A stretch of DNA of 64,000 bases, taken from positions 6,258,501 to 6,322,500 of the forward strand of contig WPIO01000016.1 in NCBI GenBank assembly GCA_009760855.2, read 5' to 3'. The notes under the pieces were generated by a model. It did not search any database. It saw nothing but the letters and a program-made list of their open reading frames with translations, and was not told the origin of the DNA. Source of the DNA: Cristatella mucedo. Lineage: Eukaryota > Bryozoa > Phylactolaemata > Cristatellidae. The position numbers and the translations under genes are program-made. Below are positions 54,869-64,000 of this stretch, one piece after another (the first letter of the stretch is position 1; each line of letters begins with the position of its first letter).

Positions 54869-54933
54869 CTTAACCGGAGATGGGGTCATGCGCACCAGAT
54901 CCATGCTATCCATGCTGACCCGTTTTATGCAAT
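54869..54933 (-). CDS. GPSM2: GPSM2-like short linker exon (SMDSMDLVRMTP)
   Basis: A 65-base exon. The acceptor is CGTTTTTTGTTTGCAG with phase-1 entry; the donor is GTTAAG|GTAAAG, phase 0. It encodes CIKRVSMDSMDLVRMTPSPV, matching the conserved segment just after the TPR domain of LGN/Pins. The preceding exon, which should end the last TPR, was not found. Confidence 0.85.
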
Positions 54934-55584
54934 CTGCAAACAAAAAACGGCCACTTTCCACTTGAAACCGGCGAACTCCAAATCGGTCAGATTGTGAAAT
55001 TGCTTCGAGTGATTATTAGCGCTTACTGAATGATAATAATTAGGAACTGAGAGTGTTATAAATATATCGTTTACGAAGTGTCAGAGGCCATCTGAAGTAA
55101 TGGCTAATTCAGTTTACTCTGGGTATTAAACTAGTGAGTTGTACACTGTGGCTGGTGCTGTGCGCATACTAGTAAACAATAACAAAAATATGTCATTCGC
55201 ATAGCATCATATGAGAACTTAAATCCCCAATCAGGCACTTTACAACTTGTAGCACGGGGTTCAACACCCCGTGGATGAATGTCATGCACGGTAAGAGGGC
55301 ACGGAAGAGCAAACAAGTGCACATCAGTGCCTCGGGCATTCCAGAGAGCAGTTAAGCTATCTCCTATCGTCGTCATACCTGCGCATATCGGCGAAACATC
55401 TACGGCTCCTTCGCAGTGCGTCAAGGCAATAGACCCACCGGAATCGGTCACGTATTTGCAAGCATTAGCACTGCTACGAGTACAATGTAATGTGATATTG
55501 TTCTTATGTCTGAAACCCAGCCAAGCCACACAGACGTGGATGTTACGCAAAAGAGATTTCCAGAGCGAACTCAAAACCTAAGTG

Positions 55585-55680
55585 GCTTCCAGTACGCATT
55601 CGGTAGTCAACACACTTCATTTCATGCAACAAAGACACAGTGAGAAGCATAGCTGAGTCATGGGAGCAGTTGACCATGAC
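55585..55680 (-). repeat. LINE-B 3' UTR fragment, minus
   Basis: GGCTTCCAGTACGCATTCGG, then CATTTCATGCAACAAAGAC, is the reverse complement of the LINE-B UTR seen at 9.8 kb. Confidence 0.8.
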
Positions 55681-55838
55681 CATGTTCATGTCACCCCTAA
55701 CCATGTTATTCATGTTGTTTATCAAGCACGATACCACTCACAACTCAATCGTGTTTCGTTTGCAGCAAATGCAAAAGGTCCTAGACAGAAATTGAGTTCT
55801 CTGAAGGCGCTTTATCAAGTGTATTATTATTATTATTA
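55681..55838 (+). mobile_element. LINE-A 3' UTR, copy 1 of a tandem pair
   Basis: From TTCATGTCACCCCTAACCATG through TTTGCAGCAAATGCAAAAGG to the tail and (ATT)n. Confidence 0.9.
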
Positions 55839-55884
55839 GTTGATAGTGTGATTGAATCCCAGTGAAGTGATTGGAGTACGATCC

Positions 55885-56040
55885 TGTTCATGTCACCCTT
55901 AACCATGTTAGTCATGTTGTTTATCAAGCATGATACCACTCACCACTCGATCGTGTTTCATTTGCAGCAAATGTAAAGCGCCTAGAGAGAGATTGAGTTC
56001 TCTGAGGGTGCTTTATCAAGTGTATCATTACTATTATTAG
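55885..56040 (+). mobile_element. LINE-A 3' UTR, copy 2 of a tandem pair
   Basis: The same segment with nearly the same 5' boundary (TTCATGTCACCCTTAACCATG), tail and (ATT)n, about 45 bases after copy 1. Confidence 0.9.
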
Positions 56041-56049
56041 CTGAGATAA

Positions 56050-57325
56050 TGTGCAGCACAGGAAGTAGCTGCTTAGGACGATTCTGCATTCTTATCATCC
56101 AGATCTGCATTCCCATCGAGAGCGATCTTGGCATTCTTACGCACAGCACCAACGTCGTATCAGATGGCAGAGCAGGAGATGCAAGACAATGTCATGCACT
56201 GCCGGCAGAAGTCTGATTTACGCAATGCATTTACAAAGCTACTCATACCTAGCTACCATTATGTGCACGAACACGAAAGTGTCACACTGAAGCTGCACAC
56301 TAACATTCATCTGCTATTTTTGTGGCAGGAGAGCCAGCAGCAGTGGCAGCCGTGGGCCGACAGAGGCGATGGTGGTGGCAGCAGCAGCAGTCAAACCGCA
56401 GAAGCAGCAGCAACAATAGAAGTGGGAAGCTTACCTCGCTGGTCAATGTTATGATGAGGTGTGCTGTAAAAGAACAGCGGCTCACATTGCGACAAGGTAA
56501 GCACTGCATCGTTAAGCTTTAGTAAAGCTGACTGACACACGAGTGAAAAAGTATCGGCTACGCCTGGTTTATGCCGCGTAGCAGGAATCCGACCGTGAAC
56601 AATCAAATCGAAGCACAATGGATAAATGCTCCTAGTAAGAAATAGTTCCTTTCAAGATAGCGATTTCATATTTTGTACCCCAGTGCAACGATGCTGCAAA
56701 GATACCTTTTTTCTGACTTGACATTCACGCTAAGCACACTGCTAGGCGTGTTCAATATTCTTTCTGCAAGACTTAATAGAGTTGGGTTTAGGGCCTGTAG
56801 TTTGTATTCTCACCAGACAGACAGGTATGGCCAACAACAGTAATGCAAATGTTCTGCTTCAGCAGGGTAATATTTCCAGGCGGTGCAATCGTACCGTGAC
56901 ACATAATATGTAACATCACGATCTCACTGTGAGGTCACAACACAGGAATGCAAAACTACAACTAAATTTCCCGTGATTTCATAAGCACATAATCACATTT
57001 TCCTATCCACTGCTGGTATCTGAATGTCCTGATATGTCGGTGGTGGTTGCTCGTACTGGGACTGTAAAATTGGAACTTTTACGGTCGGTCGGCCATTTTA
57101 GGAGGCTAGGCCGATTCGCTTGCCTGTTCGAGTGCATATATAAAAGTAATCATTGCAGAAACGAGATCAAGTAGTGATGCATTTTTTTATTACAACAACC
57201 CCCCTTTCTTAGCTAAGTGGCATGCCTGGGCAATGAGTTCATCGACAATGCTGGATTTCTAAACAACACCGATGCTCGACGATGCATAAAGGATTCAAGC
57301 CATCTTTACCCACAGTGGATATACT
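56050..57325. other. Unassigned stretch
   Basis: No supported exon. The plus strand at 56335-56430 is a CAG/GCA-rich segment giving Gln- or Ser-rich frames. Nothing else was recognised. Confidence 0.4.
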
Positions 57326-57334
57326 GCATAAGCA

Positions 57335-57560
57335 ATAATAATAATAATAATAATATATTTGTATAGCATCCTAAGAGAACTGAGTCTCTTTTCAGGTACT
57401 TTACAAATGCTGTATAGAAAGCATTACCAAATAATTGGTGGTAACATCTGAGAGCAGCAGGCACAGTGTGAGCAGCATATGCACAGAGGATAAATCTCAA
57501 AGACCCACTAAATGCTGTAATCAACAGGTGTTTTAAGATTTTTTTTTACAATTTTTCACG
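57335..57560 (-). mobile_element. LINE-A subfamily 3' end, minus
   Basis: (AAT)n, TTTGTATAGCATCCTAAGAG tail variant, ACTTTACAAATGCTGTATAG, and the ACCCACTAAATGCTGTAATC block. Confidence 0.85.
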
Positions 57561-57819
57561 TCATGGGACGTTTTGACATAATGCCCTGATCGTGCTTAAG
57601 GCATTTTGCAAGCCCATGCGCGCACACACACACACACGGGCATGAACATTGAGCCTGATAAAATGGGCGATCGGCTACGATATTTGTCTCTACTGGTGTG
57701 CAGACTAGGGTTCAACACCAGTAGATGGACACCACACATTTTTCTTTCTCTACCGAGAGCCCCCATGATACTCCAGCAGCACAACACATAGAGGCAACAC
57801 ATCCAGCGATCGGTTCGAC

Positions 57820-58420
57820 ACGTTACGATTTATAATTCATAATTCATTCAATAATTCAAATAATTTCATTCAAATAATTCATTCACAATTCAATTAATAA
57901 TTTTTTTTATGCCAATAAACAAGTAGGAAAAGTGTGCTAACACAAAAATATGGGCATACACTAAGGCACAAACAAATTCCTCGAAGAATGGCTGCTGCGC
58001 CTGCAAATTAATTCGGTAATAAGAGGGTTTTTCTACGATGCCTAGAAAATTTAAGGCATGTGAAGCATATGAAATTATTTTTTGATAGCCCAAAAGCAAA
58101 ACAATACACTGCTAGTACGAATTCATTTAGTGTGACGGCATCTCACAATAATTCTCAATGACCTCCCTTTTTGGCCAGGCATAAAGGCCACAAGTTTCTG
58201 CATAGTCTGTTCTGCTTCACTACATTTTACTGAGCCCGAGCTTTACTGAAAAGGTCGGGCACTGGTGTAGGCCGAGCACCCCCCCTCAGCTGCCTGTCGA
58301 TATCGCTGTAGTCATTCTATGGGGGTCAAATCAGGCTAGTGGCTGGCCCACTGCACTAGCGCCAAACAAGGACTTAAAAAAACAAAAACATTTGAGTTCT
58401 TCGGAATCTAGCAGTTTACT
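57820..58420. other. Unassigned stretch
   Basis: Short ATTCATTCAAATAATT tandem words at 57825-57890. Otherwise nothing recognised. Confidence 0.4.
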
Positions 58421-58431
58421 AATACCTCGTA

Positions 58432-58825
58432 AAACCTCAAATCCTTTAGAGACCGTGCATTTAGTTCGTATGCTCCCAAAGCCTGGAACTCACTCCCGAC
58501 TTGCGTCAGAACATCCCCTGACTTGACCACATTTAAAAAGAACTTAAAAACATCTATTTAGGACAGCATTTAGTGGATCCCTGTGATTCGTCCTTGATGT
58601 GCTTATGCGTGCTGACACTGTGCATGCTGCCACTAACCATACTTGCATGCTGACCCTGTGCATGTCACCCCTAACCATGTTATTCATCAAGCATGATATT
58701 ACTCATCATTCAATTGCATTTCCCTTTGCAGCAAATGTAAAGCATCTAGAAAGAGACCGAGTTCTTCTCTGAGGGTGCTTTATCAAGTGTATTATTATTA
58801 TTATTATTGTTATTAATATTATCGA
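58432..58825 (+). mobile_element. LINE-A 3' end, plus orientation
   Basis: ORF end (KAWNSLPTCVRTS-equivalent), complete 3' UTR with the GTGCATGCTGCCACTAACC block, tail and (ATT)n. Confidence 0.92.
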
Positions 58826-59194
58826 GTACCTCTCCTGTGCATTGAAATAGTTGATCCCAAATGATTGCCAATGCTCGTCAGTGCCACTTAACATAGTAGT
58901 GCTTAAAATACTATGAAAACCTAAGTCTCAGTAAGAACACTCAAAAAAGCAACAACTCAGTTTAATTCGCAATAGTTCGAAAGAAGCTACTCAAGAAACC
59001 TTTAACAACTTCTATAATAAATCATAGTATGCCTTGGGAAAGCTGTCACAGGAATGAGCCTCACAATACTCTGAAAAATTGGAAGTTAATTAAGAAATAA
59101 ATGCATTTTCATTCAAGGTTCTCTTTCAGATTTCGGTCGCTCATTTAACAAAGCTGCTTCAGAAGTGACCGCGCACCATTTAAAGAAAATAGAA

Positions 59195-59724
59195 TAGCGT
59201 TATGGTAGAATGGGATGCCTTACGAGTAAAGGGGTCACGTGGCCACGGACTCGCGGCCTTTCAGCGGCCACTCAAGCTTTTAACGGCGATCGAACAATGA
59301 TGTTACCTCAGATTTTTATTGCTTCTCTGGATAACGGGGTTCTTCTTAAGTCCTTCAAATCGGCCATCGTTCGACCGATACTTAAAAAGCCTGGATTGGA
59401 TTCAGAGGTCATAGCCAACCAGAGGTCATAGCCAACCAGAGGTCACTGCCCAGTTTCTTTCTTTCCTTTTTGTCAAACAATTCTTAAAAAGATTTTACCT
59501 AAGCAGCTTGTCGCACATACCGAAAAGAAGGAATTTACGGAACTGAATTTCAGTCGGGATTCAAGCGAAACGACTCCACTGAACTTCCACCTTAACTGCT
59601 GGAATGTCACTGCCCTAGCTGGATCTGTAAGCTGCGTTCGACAGTATTGATCATGATATCCTACTTGAACGGTTGAGAGCAATAATGGGTCTGGCAGACG
59701 AGGCACTAGCATGGTTACATATAA
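59195..59724 (+). mobile_element. LINE-B RT, left piece
   Basis: It encodes FKSAIVRPILKKPGLD and then, after a 17-bp tandem duplication (GGTCATAGCCAACCAGA), a KILPKQLVAHTEK block. These are the N-terminal fingers of a CR1-like RT. The frame is broken. SINE-1 is inserted at its right end. Confidence 0.85.
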
Positions 59725-59905
59725 AATAAAGAAATACAACTCATTCGTATAGCACCCAAGATAACTTAATCTCTATTCAGGTGCTTCAGATATACCACGG
59801 GACTCGAGCTCATAGTCTCGGTCGTCAAATACATTCACCTTGACCTCGGTCGTGAACGGGGGAGCACTTTACTCACTGGGCCAAACCAGTGCGGCATGAT
59901 TCAAA
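59725..59905 (-). repeat. SINE-1 copy nested in LINE-B
   Basis: TTCGTATAGCACCCAAGATA, GATATACCACGGGACTCGAGC (reverse B box), then CACTGGGCCAAACCAGTGC (reverse A-box end). LINE-B sequence resumes directly after. Confidence 0.85.
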
Positions 59906-60160
59906 TCGTATTTGTCCGACCGTGCTCAATCCATGTTGTGTGGGGGGGGGTCAGGTTTCATCTACCAGATCAGTCACCTGGAGTACCACAAGGGTCCGCC
60001 CTCAGTCCTATGCTCTCATCTATTTATAATGAAGCTGGATGTCGGCAAAATTCTTTAAACTAAACGATGATTAAACTGAACTGCTATTCAGGCGACACCC
60101 AAGGCATAAATGTGGCTGGACCAAAAAAGGTAAGCTGATTAAACAACCTCGTTTGTGCAG
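59906..60160 (+). mobile_element. LINE-B RT, middle piece
   Basis: It contains the RT palm motif read as GVPQGSALSPML and a preceding SYLSDRAQS block. Interrupted by a G(10) run and followed by SINE-2. Confidence 0.85.
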
Positions 60161-60162
60161 CC

Positions 60163-60300
60163 GCAGAAGACCCCCAACGGCTATCTCCACCTCCAGCAGT
60201 GGGCACTAAAGGATCGCCCACTGAAGGACTCGAACCCACGACCTGGGTCGTGAAGAGCGAGCACCTTACCTCATACGCTAAGACCCGGGGACTAGAGCAC
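60163..60300 (-). repeat. SINE-2 copy nested in LINE-B
   Basis: GGCTATCTCCACCTCCAGCA, GGATCGCCCACTGAAGGAC, TCGAACCCACGACCTGGGTC (reverse B box) and the reversed A-box region. Confidence 0.85.
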
Positions 60301-61030
60301 TTTGCTCGTCTAATAGACGATGCTGTTGTGTGACTGCCACCACGTGCTCAGAATTTAGGTGTCGTCTCTGACAGCTGTCTAAATTTTGAAAGTTTCATCA
60401 AGAATACCGCCTCCACAGCTAGCCATCACGCCCGATTCCTATCTAAGACTAGCGACTGTCTTGTATGGTGGCTTTCAAAACAATTTAACTAGCACCTTGG
60501 TTCTGTCTCGGCTAGATTACTGCGATTCCATTTTGGCTGGGCTACCAAAAATAGCCAATAGGCCACTGCAGCTGGCTATGAATATGGTGCTGCAAGGCAC
60601 GGTTAAGAAATCTTGATCACGAGCCACGTGTCTCCTTTGCTGGCGGAGCTTCGACGGCTTCTTGTTCATCAACGCATACAGAGTAAAGTCTTAAGCTGAC
60701 CCACAAGGCCCACCATGGCTTGGCTCCTACATACCTAGCTGAATTGCTGCACCCGTTCCAGCCTCCTGTACCCTCAGGTGATCTACGGACGATAAATTAG
60801 CTGTTCTATTCCTATGTTTGAAGACTGCTGGCGACAGATGCTTTTGCTCTGAAGGTCCTAGACTATGGAGCTCTCTTCCACAATTCTTACGCAACAACAT
60901 CAACTCTCATGCCTGCTGACTGTGGCACATCCATTCCAGCCGTACCGAGCTGCTACTTGCATGCTACTCACTACCTCAACTGCCTCAGCTATGCTTCTCA
61001 CGTCGTGCGACTGCTTGAGATCTAAGCTGG
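60301..61030 (+). mobile_element. LINE-B, right piece (post-RT)
   Basis: It continues the same element: ASHHARFLSKT-like, LVLSRLDYCDSILAGLPKIA, then the block shared with 9.5 and 30.0 kb (TGGCTTGGCTCCTACATACC) to about 61030. No ACATT end was found. Confidence 0.88.
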
Positions 61031-61704
61031 CATTCTCGGGTGCCGATCTCCATAGGAGAAACTCGCCAGGCAGACCGCTGCACTCAGCATTCACAAAGCC
61101 GGCTGCAGGTCAGACACAGTTTTTAAGTAGAAAAGCAACAGGGTCCCTACACCCCAGCCCATAAGGGAAGTGAGATGAGTAGCCCAAGTGGCAAAATATG
61201 GGCAAAATAAACCAATGGGTGCATTTAAATTTATTGTCGTCCTAATGAAGATGGCCGGAATTCCGAGCTTCAACTTATCGTCTACATCTAACAGGGAGTC
61301 GGGACTCATGAGCCCAGCTCATGCAAAAGCAGCACCAATGGACAGACCGGAACAACGGCTACTTGGCTATTGACAAGACTAACCGCTAATTGTCACGTCC
61401 GGAGCTCCACACTTCATCACACATGTCAAGATTAGAAGAACAGGATGCACTTGCAGTCGTTGCAGTTTCCGGAAAACTGCACTTTCAGGTCAGGGCAGTG
61501 GCATACACAAGCGACTGAATTCTGCCACATCGCGGGGTCAGGTGCCACTGGAGTGAGGCACAGAAACGCTGAGGTGTGGCCAGCGAGCAGCAGGCAGGCA
61601 GGGAGACCGAGTGCTGAGCCTGCAGCAGCCGGTCAGTGGAAGGCAAATGGAAGGGGCGGACGGACGATGGATACACGAACAGATGCTGTATCAAACAGGC
61701 AGAC

Positions 61705-61935
61705 GCATAATAATAACAATGCATTTGACAGAGCGCCCTCAGATAACTCAATCTCTTTCTAGGCACTTTACATTTGCTGCAAAGGAAGAACGATCGAATG
61801 GTTAGCGGTAGCATGCTCAATAAACAACAAGAATAACATGGTTAGACGTGACACGTACAGGGTCAGCATGCAAGTATGGTTAGTGGCAGCATGCACAGTG
61901 CCAGCAACTATAAGCACAACATAGCTCAGCCAAAA
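61705..61935 (-). mobile_element. LINE-A 3' end, minus orientation
   Basis: AATAATAACAAT, tail, CACTTTACATTTGCTGCAAA, and the GGTCAGCATGCAAGTATGG block. Confidence 0.9.
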
Positions 61936-62021
61936 CAGCTACCGACCTTTGAGCCACAGTGTGACGGCATCGGAAAGAAAGATGGGACCAGTAATTGTTA
62001 AGCAAAGATTACGTTTGGCAT

Positions 62022-62100
62022 ATATAATAATAATACATCATTTGTATAGCAACCGCAGAGACCTTAATCTCTTTCTAGGCTTTACACATGCTTTAAAGTC
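62022..62100 (-). repeat. SINE/LINE-A tail fragment
   Basis: AATAATAATACATCATTTGT, then AACCGCAGAGACCTTAATCTC. Confidence 0.75.
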
Positions 62101-62109
62101 CGTACATTA

Positions 62110-62810
62110 GCGGCCGGATGCTGAGCCGTGCTAATTGACTAAACATGAACCACAGGTTCATGTTCACTCAGTTCATGAGGCACTCGAGCCATCATGCTGC
62201 AGGACTGGTGCAAAGGCTGGGGCAAGCAGCGAAGACCGAGCGTCTGTCACTTCATCCCCCCACCCGGGGAGGAGGTGGTGGAGGAGTAAATTCAGCCATA
62301 GGCGACGGCTGGGCTGATGTATCGAAGAGAACGAGGGCGGTTTACGAGGGCAGCAACTGATTCTGCTTCGTTCGAGCTGACACAGCTCGGCAGGGGGCGA
62401 GTAAGCGCCTACGGAAAGCCCGGTCTCACAGGTCTCACGACGACCCGTCATCGAGCGCATTCAAAAGGAACATCTGAATGAGAAAAGCAAAAAATCGTCG
62501 TTGCGGACTGGTTTGGATTGGCTGGGCGAATCGGAAAACATGGGTCGCAGACGTTCGACTGCTGTGTCGGGGCTGAAACTGCAGCAACGGCGCTGCTGCA
62601 ACGACTTCCCAACGATGGCTGCTGACAGCGAGCTGTATCTGCCAAGAGCTACAAAGTCTGGCTCACCCCCACCCCCCTAGTGCTGGGCCACACGGCGCAC
62701 CATCTCGACCTAACCTGAGTACGCAAGCGTGCATGTCTGTCAGCAAAGCCACAAAGGTACAGCTACTAAGCAGGTGCTGCTCAGAGTTTTGCTGCTAGGA
62801 ACAGTCAAAG
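62110..62810. other. Unassigned stretch
   Basis: GC-rich in the first half. No supported exon or repeat. Confidence 0.4.
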
Positions 62811-63022
62811 CTTGAGTGGGTTTCGGAACTTGCACGTGGCAGCCATCAAGTGGCACCCGGCACCAGCAGCACACGTCCCACATTTGGTACGCCTCTCACA
62901 AGCTGGCCATCGATTGTGTTGCCTGTCGACCGATGTCGACCAATATTTAAGAACAGCAAGAACGCCAATTTTGGCACACTGGCCCAGACGTAAGGTTGCA
63001 ATCTGCCACGGCACACCTGATC

Positions 63023-63081
63023 GATGAATACAGTAGAGAGGCCATCAGAGATGCCGGTGTCTTCTTTGTCGACCACTGGGG
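63023..63081 (-). CDS. Weak candidate exon, minus strand
   Basis: A strong acceptor (CCTCTTCCCTTCCCCAG) and an ATCAG|GTGTGC donor bound 59 bases. In one phase they encode VDKEDTGISDGLSTVFIDQ. No family is recognised, and it does not match the missing TPR exon of the GPSM2-like gene. The opposite strand is also open here, so the strand is uncertain. Confidence 0.25.
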
Positions 63082-63314
63082 AAGGGAAGAGGGTTTGATA
63101 AGCATATTCAGAAAGGCTCCAGCCCTGGGTGATGGCGACAACAGCTCTGCTGTACAAATGAAGAACGACGTACCTCAATCGCTACTTAACGAAATTAACA
63201 ATTCCCTAATGCTAACTACATTGGACTATCGTAACCATGTCTGACCGCGGCTTCCAAACAAAGCACCGTTATTACACCGACACAACTGGGCTCTCGAAAG
63301 GTCACGTGTGACAC

Positions 63315-63321
63315 ACGCACG

Positions 63322-63360
<39 letters not shown>
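63315..63360. repeat. (CA)n microsatellite
   Basis: CACGCACGC then about 17 CA units. Confidence 0.95.
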
Positions 63361-63362
<2 letters not shown>

Positions 63363-63400
63363 ATTCGAGCAAGGCCCCATACCCTCCTCCCCCCTGGTCA

Positions 63401-63575
63401 GTCGAGGTGCTGTACCAGAGCAGAGGCCAAGATGCAGTAACTGTAATATTCTATCGACCCTCTAATTTCATGCGGATCACTTTGAATAAAGATCGGCAGT
63501 TCCGATCCTACCGTCATTTACAGGATGTCGTGCAAGCGGACACCTTTGGTCTGCCTGGACTGCACACAGAGTCTG
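63401..63575 (+). CDS. Weak candidate exon, plus strand, MBD-like
   Basis: After a good acceptor (CCTCCTCCCCCCTGGTCAG) a frame encodes VEVLYQSRGQ, then VTVIFYRPSNFMRIT and a QFRSYRHLQD segment. The spacing of a Y-x-x-P strand and an F-R-S-Y-x-x-L turn-helix faintly resembles a methyl-CpG-binding-domain core. No donor is convincing, and the right end given is a guess. It could equally be a chance open frame. Confidence 0.25.
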
Positions 63576-64000
63576 CACCCTGCTATTGGTGCGCCGACCC
63601 TGACCCGATCCTTGCTGCTGCTGGCCCACTCGCACTGGTCTGCTGCTCTCAGCTACAATGATATACTTGCAACCCACTTAGAGGCTAAGCCTCACTTTTG
63701 CAGTGCCACCGAGTGATGCCATTAGTCACCCACACCCATCTCGAGCAAGCAGCACGATGCTCCGGCTAGGAACAGCCACAGCCAAGTCCCTTATCCAACC
63801 CCCACCCACGAATCAGACTGCATGACTTCTTACTGGCCAGATTCTTACTGACCACGTATCTGCAACAGCATCACTCTATCAGCTCTAGATGGAAGCCCCC
63901 CTCCCAGGCCAAAGAGCAATCGGCGACTGGACAGGGCAGGCTCGCGTGGTTGAGGCGGATGCAGATCAAGGCGGCCATTTTGATCGTGCAGGCAACACAC

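Larger units (their letters stand above)
48202..54933 (-). other. GPSM2: GPSM2/LGN/Pins-like gene, 3' half (gene span)
   Basis: GPSM2 (LGN; Pins in flies) is a cortical adaptor. Its N-terminal TPRs bind NuMA/Inscuteable, and its C-terminal GoLoco motifs bind GDP-bound G-alpha-i to orient the mitotic spindle. Five exons were joined with fully consistent phases (0/0/1/0 at the internal junctions), giving linker then four GoLoco motifs. The linker exon has the SMDSMDLVRMTP segment that corresponds to S-M-E-N-M-E-L-M-K-L-T-P in LGN. The TPR half could not be found up to the right edge; it is presumably beyond 64 kb or in short exons I missed. The paralogue GPSM1 has the same architecture, so the call is to the GPSM1/2 family. 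Confidence 0.9.

Overview
This window looks like part of an animal (bilaterian, most likely invertebrate) nuclear chromosome. The genes are split by spliceosomal introns with GT-AG borders and one probable GC-AG border. Most of the rest is non-LTR and LTR retrotransposon debris, tRNA-derived SINEs, one hAT-type MITE and long microsatellites. The phylum cannot be fixed from the sequence alone. The host proteins are only modestly similar to what I recall of their human counterparts, which argues against a vertebrate. No bacterial features, CRISPR arrays or functional tRNA or rRNA genes were seen.

Three host genes can be read, all on the minus strand. (1) A TANGO6-like gene covers about 29.0 kb to the left edge. 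Twelve exons could be assembled. Splice phases agree at every junction, and the joined product follows the TANGO6 HEAT-repeat protein from its early N-terminal part to about four fifths of its length. The C-terminal exons lie left of base 1. (2) A compact FKBPL-like gene occupies 38.5-39.9 kb. One long exon encodes a degenerate FKBP domain, TPR repeats and the Leu-Arg-Lys-Met-Phe end. A short upstream exon carries a GC donor and probably the start codon. (3) The 3' half of a GPSM2/LGN/Pins gene occupies 48.2-54.9 kb. Five phase-consistent exons encode the linker and four GoLoco motifs. The TPR half was not found and probably lies right of the window.

The repeats have an internal logic. LINE-A is CR1/L2-like and ends in (ATT)n. 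It appears more than fifteen times, mostly 5'-truncated. Its 3' tail of about 45 bp, ending in a GAGGGCGCTTTATCAAGTG-type stretch, recurs as the 3' part of a tRNA-headed SINE (SINE-1). This is the classical LINE/SINE partnership. LINE-B is a second family ending in ACATT repeats, with copies at 0.84, 9.1, 26.7, 28.0, 29.7-30.9, 55.6 and 59.2-61.0 kb. SINE-2 has a different body. A gag-pro-RT-RNaseH LTR retrotransposon lies at 42.9-45.9 kb on the minus strand, and a broken relative at 32.1-32.9 kb on the plus strand. A 185-bp hAT MITE at 36.39-36.57 kb closely resembles the OposCharlie1/URR1 group, whose patchy distribution is a hallmark of horizontal transfer.

Layout: 0-29 kb, TANGO6-like exons in large repeat-filled introns; 29-38 kb, LINE-B, SINEs, a broken retroelement, an AT-rich satellite and the hAT MITE; 38-40 kb, FKBPL-like; 40-48 kb, LTR retrotransposon inserted in an older plus-strand reading frame, then SINEs and a long GA tract; 48-55 kb, GPSM2-like; 55-64 kb, LINE/SINE copies with two weak candidate exons near 63 kb. 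The three genes share no obvious pathway. They act in Golgi/trafficking (TANGO6), Hsp90-linked TPR function (FKBPL) and G-alpha-i/spindle orientation (GPSM2).
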